From assembly GCA_007120035.1 (NCBI GenBank), contig SKON01000002.1, positions 31,831 through 95,830 of the forward strand: a stretch of 64,000 bases of DNA, written 5' to 3'. The notes under the pieces were generated by a model. That model made no database searches, was not told the origin of the DNA, and saw only the letters and a list, made by a program, of their open reading frames with translations. This document shows, piece by piece, positions 29,195 to 37,419 of the stretch; the first letter of the stretch is position 1; each line of letters begins with the position of its first letter. This DNA is from Myxococcales bacterium. GTDB taxonomy: Bacteria; Myxococcota_A; Bradymonadia; Bradymonadales; Bradymonadaceae. The position numbers and the translations under genes were made by a program.

Positions 29195-29208
29195 ATAATA
29201 TATATTAT
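29195..29208. other. AT-only perfect palindrome upstream of tRNA-Met
   Basis: ATAATATATATTAT, a 14-bp perfect palindrome with no G or C, in a strongly GC-rich genome. It begins inside a TTGACA (29190-29195). It could be an operator, an easily melted promoter element or a cruciform-prone site. Confidence 0.5.
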
Positions 29209-29232
29209 CGGACGTGACGCCCCAATTTTCTC

Positions 29233-29262
29233 TTGACCCCATGGCGCCTCTTGCTCTATTTC
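29233..29262 (+). promoter_or_regulatory. Possible promoter of tRNA-Met
   Basis: TTGACC (29233-29238) and TATTTC (29257-29262), 18-nt spacer, about 37 nt before the mature tRNA. Better placed for the tRNA than the TTGACA at 29190, but the -10 is weak. Confidence 0.3.
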
Positions 29263-29298
29263 TTCGCCCCTCGCAGGACGTTCGACCTCCTGTGATAC

Positions 29299-29372
29299 GG
29301 CTACATAGCTCAGCTGGTTAGAGCGAGCGGCTCATATCCGCTAGGTCCGGGGTTCGAGTCCCTGTGTAGCCA
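29299..29372 (+). tRNA. tRNA-Met (CAT), elongator type
   Basis: A 74-nt cloverleaf: acceptor GGCTACA pairs with TGTAGCC; D-arm GCTC/GAGC; anticodon stem AGCGG/CCGCT with loop CTCATAT giving anticodon CAT; T-arm CGGGG/CCCTG with loop TTCGAGT. The discriminator is A and the CCA is not encoded. The acceptor sequence resembles elongator tRNA-Met (GGCTACG in E. coli). The initiator features (C1:A72 mismatch, three G:C pairs next to the anticodon loop) are absent. tRNA-Ile2 (modified CAT) is less likely because its acceptor is usually GGCCCC-like. Confidence 0.93.
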
Positions 29373-29385
29373 CTCGAGAACAAAG

Positions 29386-29410
29386 ACCTCGCCCCATGGC
29401 GAGGTTTTTC
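29386..29410 (+). terminator. Rho-independent terminator after tRNA-Met
   Basis: ACCTCGCC (29386-29393), loop CCAT, GGCGAGGT (29398-29405) followed by TTTTC. It lies 13 nt after the tRNA and 88 nt before the J-domain gene, so the tRNA appears monocistronic. Confidence 0.85.
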
Positions 29411-29497
29411 TCTGCCCCCGTTGTCAGCGGGATGGATTGTGCCGTACACTCTTCGTCGGCGTTTCTCCTTTTCCCCAAACGGTTTCACGAGGACTCC

Positions 29498-30268
29498 ATG
29501 GCCGAAGACACCGAAGCGGTTCGACGAAAGATCGTCACCATGCACGAGAAGCTCGGTGAGCTGACCCACTACGAGATCCTGGGGGTGAAGGCCAACCTCG
29601 ACCAGACCCTCCTCGACGCCGAGGTCGCCAAGCGGTTCCGTGAGCTCGCCAAGGAATGGCACGTCGACCGCTTCAGCGGCTACGACATCGGCGCCGATAA
29701 GCAGAAGGTCCAGGAGATCTTCGCCCGGATCAACACGGCCAAGCAGGTCCTGGGCGACCCCGACAAGCGAGCCATGTACGACATGGAACTCGCCGGCGAG
29801 AACGTCGACATCGGCTCGATCTTGACCGCCGAGAGCGCTTTTCGCCGCGGCCAGACCATGCTCGACTCCGGCTCCTACAAGGGGGCCCACGAGCAGTTCA
29901 AGATCGCCTGCGAGGAGAACCCCGACGATCAGGAGTACTTCGCTCACTTCCTGTACACCGAGTTCCTCCTCTTGCCGAAGAAGAAGGACGGCAGCCCCGA
30001 GGACCGGTCCCGCGGAAAGGAGATCTACGACGAGCTCGACAAGCTCGTGGCCCAGCTCCCGGATAGAGATTGGCTCCTCTGCTTCCTGGGGGTCGTCGCC
30101 AAGTCCCTGGGCAAACACCGGGAAGCCTATGCCCTCTTCATGGAAGCTCTTCAACACAACCCCAAGAACGTGATCGCCAAGCGCCAGGAGCGCTTGATGA
30201 AGATGCGCCGAGAACAGAAGAAAGGATTCTTCGCCTCCTTAAAGGAGAAGCTCGGTCTGGGCGGATAG
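29498..30268 (+). CDS. J-domain-like/TPR protein with HVD in place of HPD
   Basis: A 256-residue protein. The N-terminal ~100 residues look like a J domain (THYEILGVKANLDQ; AEVAKRFRELAKEWHVDRF; INTAKQVLGDPDKRAMYDME), which recruits Hsp70. The invariant HPD is HVD (55-57), which would be expected to impair DnaK activation. Residues ~105-240 are TPR-like (SAFRRGQTMLDSGSYKGAHEQFKIA; LCFLGVVAKSLGKHREAYALF). It ends in a basic, Lys-rich tail. ATG 29498 is chosen with GAGGA 4 nt upstream; an upstream extension to 29396 would include the terminator hairpin. Likely a chaperone adaptor or a scaffold; cannot tell which. Confidence 0.8.
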   Translation: MAEDTEAVRRKIVTMHEKLGELTHYEILGVKANLDQTLLDAEVAKRFRELAKEWHVDRFSGYDIGADKQKVQEIFARINTAKQVLGDPDKRAMYDMELAGENVDIGSILTAESAFRRGQTMLDSGSYKGAHEQFKIACEENPDDQEYFAHFLYTEFLLLPKKKDGSPEDRSRGKEIYDELDKLVAQLPDRDWLLCFLGVVAKSLGKHREAYALFMEALQHNPKNVIAKRQERLMKMRREQKKGFFASLKEKLGLGG

Positions 30269-30278
30269 TTCGCAAAAG

Positions 30279-30306
30279 TTGACAACCCGATCTGCGGATG
30301 TACAAA
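30279..30306 (+). promoter_or_regulatory. Possible promoter upstream of the transpeptidase gene
   Basis: TTGACA (30279-30284), 16-nt spacer, TACAAA (30301-30306). A second TTGACA-like AAGTTGACAA copy lies at 30319-30328. The first copy gives a TSS about 40 nt before the GTG at 30350. Confidence 0.5.
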
Positions 30307-30349
30307 GAAGGCTGGAGAAAGTTGACAAGGATGTCCCCTTTCCAGTGAT

Positions 30350-31771
30350 GTGAAAATGACAAACCCACCGAAAAATAAGTTCTTTCGCTCGCTCGCCATC
30401 ACGGGAGCACTGACCTTTGGCGTCGTGGGAATGACCATGGTGAGCGCCGGGGCAAGCCCCCCCGCCGATGAGGTGGAGCGGGCCGTGACCGCCGCCGAGC
30501 GCGCCGCGGCCGCCGAGTCGGCGGTCCGTCGTCTCCGCCTCGACGTGGCCACCGATCAGGCCGCCTCGGACGCTCGAGAGCAGGCCGAGGCGATGATCGC
30601 CGCCGCCCGGAACTTGCAACCCGTGACCTTCCCAGCCGTCCCCGACGACTGGGCCGCCGCCGGCCTCGACCCCTCTCAGGCCGTTCGCAACGAGCACGGC
30701 CAACTGGTGCAGGAGCTGGAAGACGGCAGCCGGGTCTACTTCACGATCGACCCCGATGTGCAGCAGCGGCTCGACGGGATGCTCCGGGAGACCCTGACGC
30801 CTCACGGCGCGGTCGTCCTGATCGATCCCCCCACAGGACGAGTGATCGCCAAGAGCCACAACTCGCGACGCGGCGGGGAGTACTCCGACTTCTCTCGAAA
30901 CGCCGCGCCGCCCTCGGCTTCTGTCTTCAAGGTGGTCACCGCCGCGGCCCTGATGGAGGCCGGCCAGCGAGATCCCCACGCCGAGGTCTGCTACCACGGC
31001 GGCCTGCGGAGCTTGACGGAGCGCAACATCACCGGCGACCCGGCCCGAGACAACGCCTGCAGTGACCTGGAAGGTGCCCTGGCCCGGTCGTTGAACTCCC
31101 TGATCGCCAAGGAGAGCTATTACCACCTGGAGCAGGCCGACCTGATGGAGTGGGCCGAGCGGTTCGGGTACAACCAGGAAATCCCCTTCGAGCTCCCCGT
31201 GGACGTGAGCCGGGCGGAGTTCGTCGATGACCCCTTCGAGCGGGCCCGGGCGGCCGCCGGCTTCTGGCACACCCACCTGAGCCCCCTGCACGGAGCGATG
31301 ATCGGCGCGGCCCTGGCCAACGACGGCGTGATGATGCAGCCCACGATCATCGACCGCTACGAGGCCCCCAATGGCGAGGTGCTCTACCAGTTCGAGCCCC
31401 GAGTGTGGCGCGAGGTGATGCCCGCCGAGACCGCCCAGAAGCTGACGGAGATGATGGTCACCACCACCCGGACCGGCTCGGCTCGCCGGTACTTCGCCCA
31501 GCGGCGGGCCTTCCCGAACACCATCGAGGTCTCGGGCAAGACGGGCACCCTCTCCAACCAGAACCCCTTCCTTCGGTTCACCTGGTTCGTGGGCTTGGCT
31601 CGCCACACTCAGTGGGATGACCACCCTGGGATCGCCGTGGCCGGCCTGATGGCCAACGATCCGGAGTGGCATATGCTCGGACCCATGGCCGCCAGCGAGG
31701 GGTTGCGGCACTACTTCACCGTGGAGTCCGCCCGACGAGCCCAGGCCGAAACCGAGGTGGCCTCACGGTGA
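30350..31771 (+). CDS. Penicillin-binding protein transpeptidase-domain protein (exported)
   Basis: A 473-residue protein with an N-terminal hydrophobic segment (~residues 14-34), which may be a signal peptide or anchor, an Ala/Glu/Arg helix at ~40-90, and a transpeptidase domain. The three active-site motifs are present: SVFK (S191-K194), SLN (247-249) and KTG (397-399). It should act on peptidoglycan stem peptides in the periplasm as a DD-transpeptidase or carboxypeptidase. The usual class B N-terminal dimerisation/pedestal domain of ~200 residues is absent; it is a minimal enzyme. The start (GTG 30350, or ATG 30356) lacks a clear SD. Its 3' end overlaps the convergent ABC-F gene by 9 bp. 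Confidence 0.85.
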   Translation: MKMTNPPKNKFFRSLAITGALTFGVVGMTMVSAGASPPADEVERAVTAAERAAAAESAVRRLRLDVATDQAASDAREQAEAMIAAARNLQPVTFPAVPDDWAAAGLDPSQAVRNEHGQLVQELEDGSRVYFTIDPDVQQRLDGMLRETLTPHGAVVLIDPPTGRVIAKSHNSRRGGEYSDFSRNAAPPSASVFKVVTAAALMEAGQRDPHAEVCYHGGLRSLTERNITGDPARDNACSDLEGALARSLNSLIAKESYYHLEQADLMEWAERFGYNQEIPFELPVDVSRAEFVDDPFERARAAAGFWHTHLSPLHGAMIGAALANDGVMMQPTIIDRYEAPNGEVLYQFEPRVWREVMPAETAQKLTEMMVTTTRTGSARRYFAQRRAFPNTIEVSGKTGTLSNQNPFLRFTWFVGLARHTQWDDHPGIAVAGLMANDPEWHMLGPMAASEGLRHYFTVESARRAQAETEVASR

Positions 31772-33724
31772 CTCCAGCGCCTCTTCTCGAGAGGCGTACC
31801 GCTGCTCGATCTCCTCCAGCAGCCCCCCCTTCTCTTCCCAGGATTCCAGGACCGCGGCGAGCTCCGATGAGAGCTCGCCGTGGCTCTTTTGGAGGCCAGC
31901 CACGGACTCACCACCTCCTTCGTAGGTCTGGGGGTCGGCGAGCTTCTCTTCCAGACCAGCGACCTCTCGCTCCAGTTCTTCGATGCGTGTCTCCAGGGCG
32001 TTTAGCTCCTGCCGAAGGGTACCCACTTCGGCGTCCCGCTCTTGTCGCAGCTCCGCGCGAAGCCGTCGCAGATCCTTACGAGACAGGACCTCCGAGGCGC
32101 CGGAGTCGTCGCCTTCTTCGACCTCCCCCCCTTCCCTGGCCCGACGCCACCGGTACTCCTCAAAGGTCCCGGGGTAGTCTTTCAGGCGACCCTCGTCGAT
32201 GCGGACCACCCGGTTGACCACCTGACTTAAGAATGCGCGGTCGTGGCTGATCACGCAGAGAGCTCCGCCGAAGTCGCGCAACCCCTGCTCCAGCACCCGC
32301 CGGGAGGGGATGTCCAGGTGGTTTGTCGGCTCGTCGAGGAGCAGGCAACCCGCCGGCTCCAGGAGCAGCTTCGCCAGGGCCACGCGGCTCTTCTCGCCAC
32401 CGGAGAGCACGGAGATCCGCTTATGAACGTCGTCCCCGGAGAACTGAAACGCCCCGAGGATGGACCGCACCCGGGGAGTAGCTTCGAAGGAGGCGGCCCC
32501 CTCGAGCTCGTCCAAGATGGTGTTCTGAAGATCCAATTGGTCTACGGAGTGCTGTGCGAAGTAGGCCACCTCTACCTGATGGCCCCGGTGCACCTCACCG
32601 GAGTCCGGGGGGAGGCGTCCGGCGAGCATCTTCAGGAGCGTGGACTTTCCGGCTCCGTTGGGACCGACGAAGGCAACCCGCTCCCCTCGGTGGAGGGTAA
32701 AGCCGGCTCCTTGATAGAGGTGGTTGTCGCCGAAGGACTTCGTGAGCCCCCGAGCCTCGAGCACGGTCTTCCCCACCCGGGGCGGTTGGGGAAACTCAAA
32801 GGAGATCTGAGAGTCGTAGGCCGGCGGGACCTCGATGGGCTCGATCTTCTCCAACTGCTTGACCCGACTCTGGACCTGGCTGGCTTTGCTGGCCTTGTAC
32901 CGAAACCGGTCGATGAAGGTCTGGATCCGCTCGATCTCTCGAGCCTGACGGGCGGCGGCGTCCAGGAGGCGCTGTCGCCGCTCTTCCCGCTCCACCAGGT
33001 ACTTATCGTAGTTGCCGCGGTAGTGCGCCAGGTCCCGTGCGTGGATCTCGGTGATCTGATCCACCAGGCGGTTCATGAACTCCCGGTCGTGGCTGATCAA
33101 GATGATCGTCCCCGGGTAGTTCTTCAAGAACCCCTCGAGCCACTCGATGGACTCCAGGTCGAGGTGATTCGTGGGCTCGTCGAGGAGGAGGAGATCTGGG
33201 GACCGCAACAAGAGTCGGGCCAGGAAGGCCCGCATCTTCCACCCCCCCGAGAACTCCGCCAGGGGGCGATGGAACTCCTCGTCGGAGAACCCCATCCCAG
33301 CGCCGATCTCAAAGGCTCGGCTGCGGAGCTCATACCCCCCTTCCCTGCGAAATCGGTCCTGGGCCAGGTCGTACGCCCTGGTGACCTCTTCGCTCTGATC
33401 GTTCTGCAGGCGCCGCTCGAGCTCCTTGAGCTCTGCTTCCAGCGCCAAGAGGTCGGCACGACCCTGGAGGATCGCGTCCAGGACGGTCCCATCATCGGCC
33501 TCGGTGATCTCCTGGGGCAAATACCCCACCTGGACGCCCCGCGGGCGAATCACCTGGCCCGTATCCGGCGACTCCTGGTCCACGAGGATCCGCAAGAGCG
33601 TGGTCTTGCCGACCCCGTTGGGACCGACGAGTCCGACCACTTCTCCCACGGGGAGCTGCCAGCTCACGTCTTCCAGGAGCCGGTCTTGCCCGTAGGACTT
33701 CGAGATCTCTTCGAGTGCGATCAT
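31763..33724 (-). CDS. ABC-F family ATPase (Uup/EttA-type)
   Basis: A 653-residue soluble protein with two ABC domains and no membrane segments. It has Walker A GPNGVGKTT (~34) and GPNGAGKST (~350), signatures FSGGWKMRAFLARLL and LSGGEKSRVALAKLL, and Walker B LLLLDEPTNHLD twice. The interdomain linker is basic and helical (RRQRLLDAAARQAREIERI; RYKASKASQVQSRVKQLEKI), as in ABC-F proteins that act on ribosomes. The C-terminal ~110 residues form a coiled coil (LRRLRAELRQERDAEV...), as in Uup. The exact paralogue (Uup, EttA, YbiT, YheS) is not assigned. The ATG has no obvious SD. Confidence 0.9.
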   Translation of the reverse strand: MIALEEISKSYGQDRLLEDVSWQLPVGEVVGLVGPNGVGKTTLLRILVDQESPDTGQVIRPRGVQVGYLPQEITEADDGTVLDAILQGRADLLALEAELKELERRLQNDQSEEVTRAYDLAQDRFRREGGYELRSRAFEIGAGMGFSDEEFHRPLAEFSGGWKMRAFLARLLLRSPDLLLLDEPTNHLDLESIEWLEGFLKNYPGTIILISHDREFMNRLVDQITEIHARDLAHYRGNYDKYLVEREERRQRLLDAAARQAREIERIQTFIDRFRYKASKASQVQSRVKQLEKIEPIEVPPAYDSQISFEFPQPPRVGKTVLEARGLTKSFGDNHLYQGAGFTLHRGERVAFVGPNGAGKSTLLKMLAGRLPPDSGEVHRGHQVEVAYFAQHSVDQLDLQNTILDELEGAASFEATPRVRSILGAFQFSGDDVHKRISVLSGGEKSRVALAKLLLEPAGCLLLDEPTNHLDIPSRRVLEQGLRDFGGALCVISHDRAFLSQVVNRVVRIDEGRLKDYPGTFEEYRWRRAREGGEVEEGDDSGASEVLSRKDLRRLRAELRQERDAEVGTLRQELNALETRIEELEREVAGLEEKLADPQTYEGGGESVAGLQKSHGELSSELAAVLESWEEKGGLLEEIEQRYASREEALESP

Positions 33725-33758
33725 AGGGCCCGAGGCCCGGTGGTAAGGAAATGGTGGC

Positions 33759-34856
33759 TCAGAAGCGCAGTCGGACGCCGGCGTTCACGCCCTCCGAAGT
33801 GGCGCCCAGGTCGAGTTCCAGACCGTCCCGGGAGGAGGTCTGGACGTCGGAGTCGCCACCGGTGAGGGCCATGAAGAGCATGGTCCCGCCGGCGACGAGT
33901 CCCACGGCACCCACGGACAGGCCGACGACCCGCATGGTATGAGCTCGGTTCATCCGGTCTTGGATCTCCCGGGCCTCGTCGAGCTGGCTCTCAAAGAGGG
34001 CTTCTCGTCCATCGACCAGGACGATCGCGTCCGTCTCGGCCGCCGTCAGCTGGCTCTGACCGAGGATCCCCACGACCACGCCGGCGACGCCCAGGCCGGT
34101 CAGGGCAAAACCGGGAACCAGGCTCGGGCCATCCCGGGGAGTGGCGACAGGCTCGATGGGATCGTCGTCTTCGGGGGCCCGGAAGGAAAACGACACCTGT
34201 CCGGCTTCGTCATGGCGCAAGATCTCCCGTCGCATCTCCTCTTGCCCATCAGGAGTCATCACCAGGACGACCACTTCTCCCGGGGCGACATCGGAGATCT
34301 CAACAGATCCTCGTCCCACCACCTCACCATTGACTCGTACTTCGGCGTCGGGGGAACCGGACACGGAGACCGTCAGAGAGGCCGTGGGACCGAAAAAGAA
34401 GTGCTCCACCACCGCTGGAACGCCCCGGGCGAGCCACGCGGCGTCCCCCGTCAGGGTCTGGTCGACGATCTCCCGGTCGAAGTCGTTGGCAGCGAAGTCA
34501 AAGAGCCGAAGCGTAAAGGAGTGGGCGTCGCCGCTCCGACTCACTTCTCCGAAGAGCAAGAGGTCGCCGTCGACGAAGTCCGCCAGCAGCCCGATGCACT
34601 CCGGCGTAGGAGCGTCGCAACCGGCCATCAACGTCAGGTCGCTCATCGAGATCTCCCCGCCGCTGCCGACGGTCAGCCCGTCAGTGCCCTCCACTCCGCT
34701 GTGAAGCTCTTTATAGAGTTGATCCATCACGGAGTCTTCGACGTCCTGTGTGGTCAGCTTCAGGATCACCACTTCCCGATCTTGGGCCATCGCAGGGGCC
34801 GCCATCGCCGCCACCAAGATCAACGTGGCCAGGGTGGTCAGGATCGGTCTTCTCAT
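33759..34856 (-). CDS. Secreted PEGA-domain-like protein
   Basis: A 365-residue exported protein with a signal peptide ending APAMA-Q. An N-terminal beta/alpha region (~residues 25-150) with an ECIGLLADFVDGDLLLFGEV segment resembles the TolB N-domain-like sensors seen with PEGA proteins in this phylum. Residues ~165-225 look like a PEGA domain (VSVSGSPDAEVRVNGEVVGRG). The end has two hydrophobic segments (~253-270 and ~310-330), so the protein may be membrane-anchored. Role unknown. The ATG has AAGGAA 6 nt upstream. It lies 34 bp upstream of the ABC-F start on the other side and probably has its own promoter. Confidence 0.7.
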   Translation of the reverse strand: MRRPILTTLATLILVAAMAAPAMAQDREVVILKLTTQDVEDSVMDQLYKELHSGVEGTDGLTVGSGGEISMSDLTLMAGCDAPTPECIGLLADFVDGDLLLFGEVSRSGDAHSFTLRLFDFAANDFDREIVDQTLTGDAAWLARGVPAVVEHFFFGPTASLTVSVSGSPDAEVRVNGEVVGRGSVEISDVAPGEVVVLVMTPDGQEEMRREILRHDEAGQVSFSFRAPEDDDPIEPVATPRDGPSLVPGFALTGLGVAGVVVGILGQSQLTAAETDAIVLVDGREALFESQLDEAREIQDRMNRAHTMRVVGLSVGAVGLVAGGTMLFMALTGGDSDVQTSSRDGLELDLGATSEGVNAGVRLRF

Positions 34857-34990
34857 GGGTCGTTCCTTGTGCTGAAGCCCGGCGGGGCGTGAAAGACGGA
34901 AGACAAACTGGTGTCTGGAAAGACTTTCACGACGATATCAACCCCGGCAGGGGGGTGTCAATTTGCAGCCGCCCCCACCCTCGGCTTTCT

Positions 34991-36871
34991 TCAGTCCATG
35001 GCGATCAGCGCGTAGGCGGCGATGGCCTTAGCCACGGAGTCATCTCGGGCGATGAATCCACGGAAGCTGGCCTCGAAGGCAGAGCCCGCTCGCTCGGCGA
35101 TCGCCCAGGCCGCCACGGTGGCCGCCGGCTCTCCGGCGAAGTTTCGCATCACCCGGTCCAGGCGAGCCAGGTCATCCTCCTCGCCGGCGGCGACCAAGAG
35201 GTGGACCAGCTCGCTCCGAAGATCGCGATGAATGCTGGAGTCCACGACGGCCTGACGAGCGGCGGGCAACAGAACGTCCCGATGGATCGACGCGTGCTGG
35301 GCCGCCACGGTCCGCACCCGGCTTCCGGAGTGGCTGAAGAGGCGGCTGTAGATGGCGCTTCGGGCGCTCTCGGTCATGGTGTAGGGGTTGAGGTCGTTGC
35401 CGAAGGTCTCAGGAGGGTTCCGCAGGGCCTGGTTGATATGACGCTGGGCGGCCTCGGGGTTGATGCTCAGCAGCGCCAGGAAGGCTCGCCACTGGATGTC
35501 CAGGTTTCGGTCCCGGAGGAGCACCTCCAGGCCTTGCGACGCCGCCGGAAGGCCCGTGGCCTCCAGAGCGTCCGTGACCGCGGCCTTGATCTCCCGATCG
35601 TTGTCGGTCACCAAAAACCGAAGGACCTGCACGGAGCGCTCATCCCGGATCCGACCGATGGCCTCGATCGCCGCCAGGCGCACCTCTTTGTCTCGCTCGC
35701 TGGTGACGGCTCGTCGAAGCTGGCCCAGCGCTTCCGGGTCTCCGAGATGTCCGAGGCTCCTCGCCGACCGGAGTCGGATCGCCGACTGGCCTTCGAAGAG
35801 TCCTCCCGTCAAGAGGCTGATCGCTCCCGAGTCTCCGGTCCGCCCCAGGGCTCCAGCAGCCACCAGGCGATCCTCGAAGATATCGCTGCGGAAGAGCCCC
35901 GTAAGCTCGGCGGTGAGGTCGGTGTCTCGGCTGGTGGCGGCCAACTCGTAGAGGAGCTCCCGCTCCTCTTGTGCGTCGTCGCCGTCGGGGTCAAGGCCTT
36001 CCAGGATCGGCCGCATCGCCGAGATCTGAACCCTCGGTGAGTTCTGAAGAAGGAATCGGGCCGTAGCGATCCTTTCCGAGGTCTCCTGCGTTCCGAGACG
36101 GTCGACGAGGACATCCACGCCGGAGCGTTCCCCGAGCGCGGCGAGCTGCCGGGCCGCCCCCTCCTGGACCTCACTGTCCCGATCCTGAAGTGCACCCTCC
36201 AAGATCTCTACAATCTGAGCCCGAAGGTCGCGACGGTGTTGAAGAGCCTCGACCAGACGGAGACCTTCCCGTCGCAGCTCAGCGTCGCGGTCGCCGAGAA
36301 GAGCCGTGGCCAACTCCAGGGTCTCGGCCCGTGCGGCGAAGACCAACGCCTGTCGCGCCATCTGCCGGATCTCTGCTTCGGACTGTCGGATCTCGGCGCC
36401 GAGGAGCCCGTAGAGCTCTCCCGATTGGCTGGCCAGGAACCGATACACGTCCCGCCTGAGGGCCGGCTCAGGCTCCGCCAGGAGAGCCCGAACCAGGGTC
36501 GCCGTCGCCCCGCTGCCGAGGATCGCTGAGGCCCGTCGAAGAGCATCATAGCTCTGGCGGTTCTCGGAGATCTGCTCCGCCGTAAACGCCGCCGCCTGGC
36601 GATCCCCGGCGAGCATCAGCCCCAGCCCTGCGGCGAGGCGCTCCTCCGGGGCATCGGCGACCTTCGCCTCTTCGAGGCGAGCCCGATCGTCAGCGGTCCC
36701 AGACCGACCCAGGGCCACGAGCGCCGCGGCTCGCACCTCCGGATCGGCATGCTCGGTCAGGCTCTCGGCGACCTGCCGGCCTTCCTCGGCCCGCTCCTGG
36801 GCCACCGCGGAGGCTCCCACCCCCACGAGCAACAGACACAGCACGGTTGCGACACTCTGGGACCACTTCAT
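34991..36871 (-). CDS. Secreted HEAT-repeat protein
   Basis: A 626-residue exported protein. After a signal peptide (MKWSQSVATVLCLLLVGVGA, cleavage near SAVA-Q) the whole sequence is HEAT/PBS-lyase-type repeats: HADPEVRAAALVALGRSG, PALRRDVYRFLASQSG, DREIKAAVTDALEATGL and others, about 15 in all. Such arrays mediate protein binding; no catalytic centre is visible. It is the second HEAT protein in this window but differs from the first in being exported. The ATG at 36871 is preferred to the GTG at 36874 (GAGG 6 nt upstream). The next gene on this strand, the small PHA-system protein, ends 24 bp upstream. Confidence 0.78.
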   Translation of the reverse strand: MKWSQSVATVLCLLLVGVGASAVAQERAEEGRQVAESLTEHADPEVRAAALVALGRSGTADDRARLEEAKVADAPEERLAAGLGLMLAGDRQAAAFTAEQISENRQSYDALRRASAILGSGATATLVRALLAEPEPALRRDVYRFLASQSGELYGLLGAEIRQSEAEIRQMARQALVFAARAETLELATALLGDRDAELRREGLRLVEALQHRRDLRAQIVEILEGALQDRDSEVQEGAARQLAALGERSGVDVLVDRLGTQETSERIATARFLLQNSPRVQISAMRPILEGLDPDGDDAQEERELLYELAATSRDTDLTAELTGLFRSDIFEDRLVAAGALGRTGDSGAISLLTGGLFEGQSAIRLRSARSLGHLGDPEALGQLRRAVTSERDKEVRLAAIEAIGRIRDERSVQVLRFLVTDNDREIKAAVTDALEATGLPAASQGLEVLLRDRNLDIQWRAFLALLSINPEAAQRHINQALRNPPETFGNDLNPYTMTESARSAIYSRLFSHSGSRVRTVAAQHASIHRDVLLPAARQAVVDSSIHRDLRSELVHLLVAAGEEDDLARLDRVMRNFAGEPAATVAAWAIAERAGSAFEASFRGFIARDDSVAKAIAAYALIAMD

Positions 36872-36895
36872 CACTCGCCTCTCTCTACTCAGTGT

Positions 36896-37192
36896 TCAGG
36901 CTTGACCAAAATACTCGTCCATCCGGCTCTCCACTCGGCTCTCGACCTTTCCACGGAAGGGACGGGCAAAGAAAGCTAGATCGATGTCGATGGAGACCTC
37001 GTTGCCGGTCACGGCGAACTTCCCGGTGAACCCCTTTCCTTTGACATCGGCCTTGGTCTTGTCGGCGTTCCACTTGATGTCGTCGACGAGGGACGGGAAC
37101 TCTTGTTCGATGTCGGCGACGACCTGATGCACCTTCGCCTTCGCGTCTTCTTCCGTCATCGTGTGGGTTCGCCGGACGCTGATATCAGCCAT
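36896..37192 (-). CDS. Polyhydroxyalkanoic acid system family protein (PHA_gran_rgn)
   Basis: A 98-residue soluble protein recognised from MADISVRRTHTMTEEDAKAK, the KGKGFTGKFAVTG core and the IDLAFFARPFRGKVESRVE end, matching PF09650 in order and length. Members are found near PHA granule genes in many proteobacteria, though their activity is not established. No phaC/phaP is visible in this window. GGAGG 6 nt upstream supports the ATG. It is 24 bp upstream of the HEAT gene on the same strand and may be co-transcribed. Confidence 0.82.
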   Translation of the reverse strand: MADISVRRTHTMTEEDAKAKVHQVVADIEQEFPSLVDDIKWNADKTKADVKGKGFTGKFAVTGNEVSIDIDLAFFARPFRGKVESRVESRMDEYFGQA

Positions 37193-37349
37193 ACACTACC
37201 TCCATTGTGAACTTGTCGAAGTACCTCGGAATCTCCTCATCGCCGGTGTCCGCAAAAGGGGCGGCCCGTCGTGGAATTGAGGGAGTCCGGAACGGCGGAA
37301 ACCTAGCAACCACCGATGAGGATTGTCAAATCTCGGGGGCCCGAAAAAC

Positions 37350-37377
37350 TTGAGCCTTCCCGCACCACTGATAGGCT
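37350..37377 (+). promoter_or_regulatory. Possible promoter for the AMIN-like gene
   Basis: TTGAGC (37350-37355), 16-nt spacer, TAGGCT (37372-37377), 42 nt before the ATG at 37420. Weak match. The gap 37193-37419 otherwise shows nothing distinctive. Confidence 0.3.
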
Positions 37378-37419
37378 TTGCCTGGCCTTTGTTCATCACC
37401 GTTGTTTCAGGAGTACCCA

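Noticed and set aside
29195..29208. The AT palindrome as a -10 element of the TTGACA at 29190
   Set aside because: The best -10-like hexamers in it lie about 7 nt after the TTGACA, far from the 16-18 nt needed.
29299..29372. tRNA-Ile2 (modified CAT) rather than tRNA-Met
   Set aside because: The acceptor stem GGCTACA and T-arm resemble elongator Met; without identity-element analysis Met is the better call.
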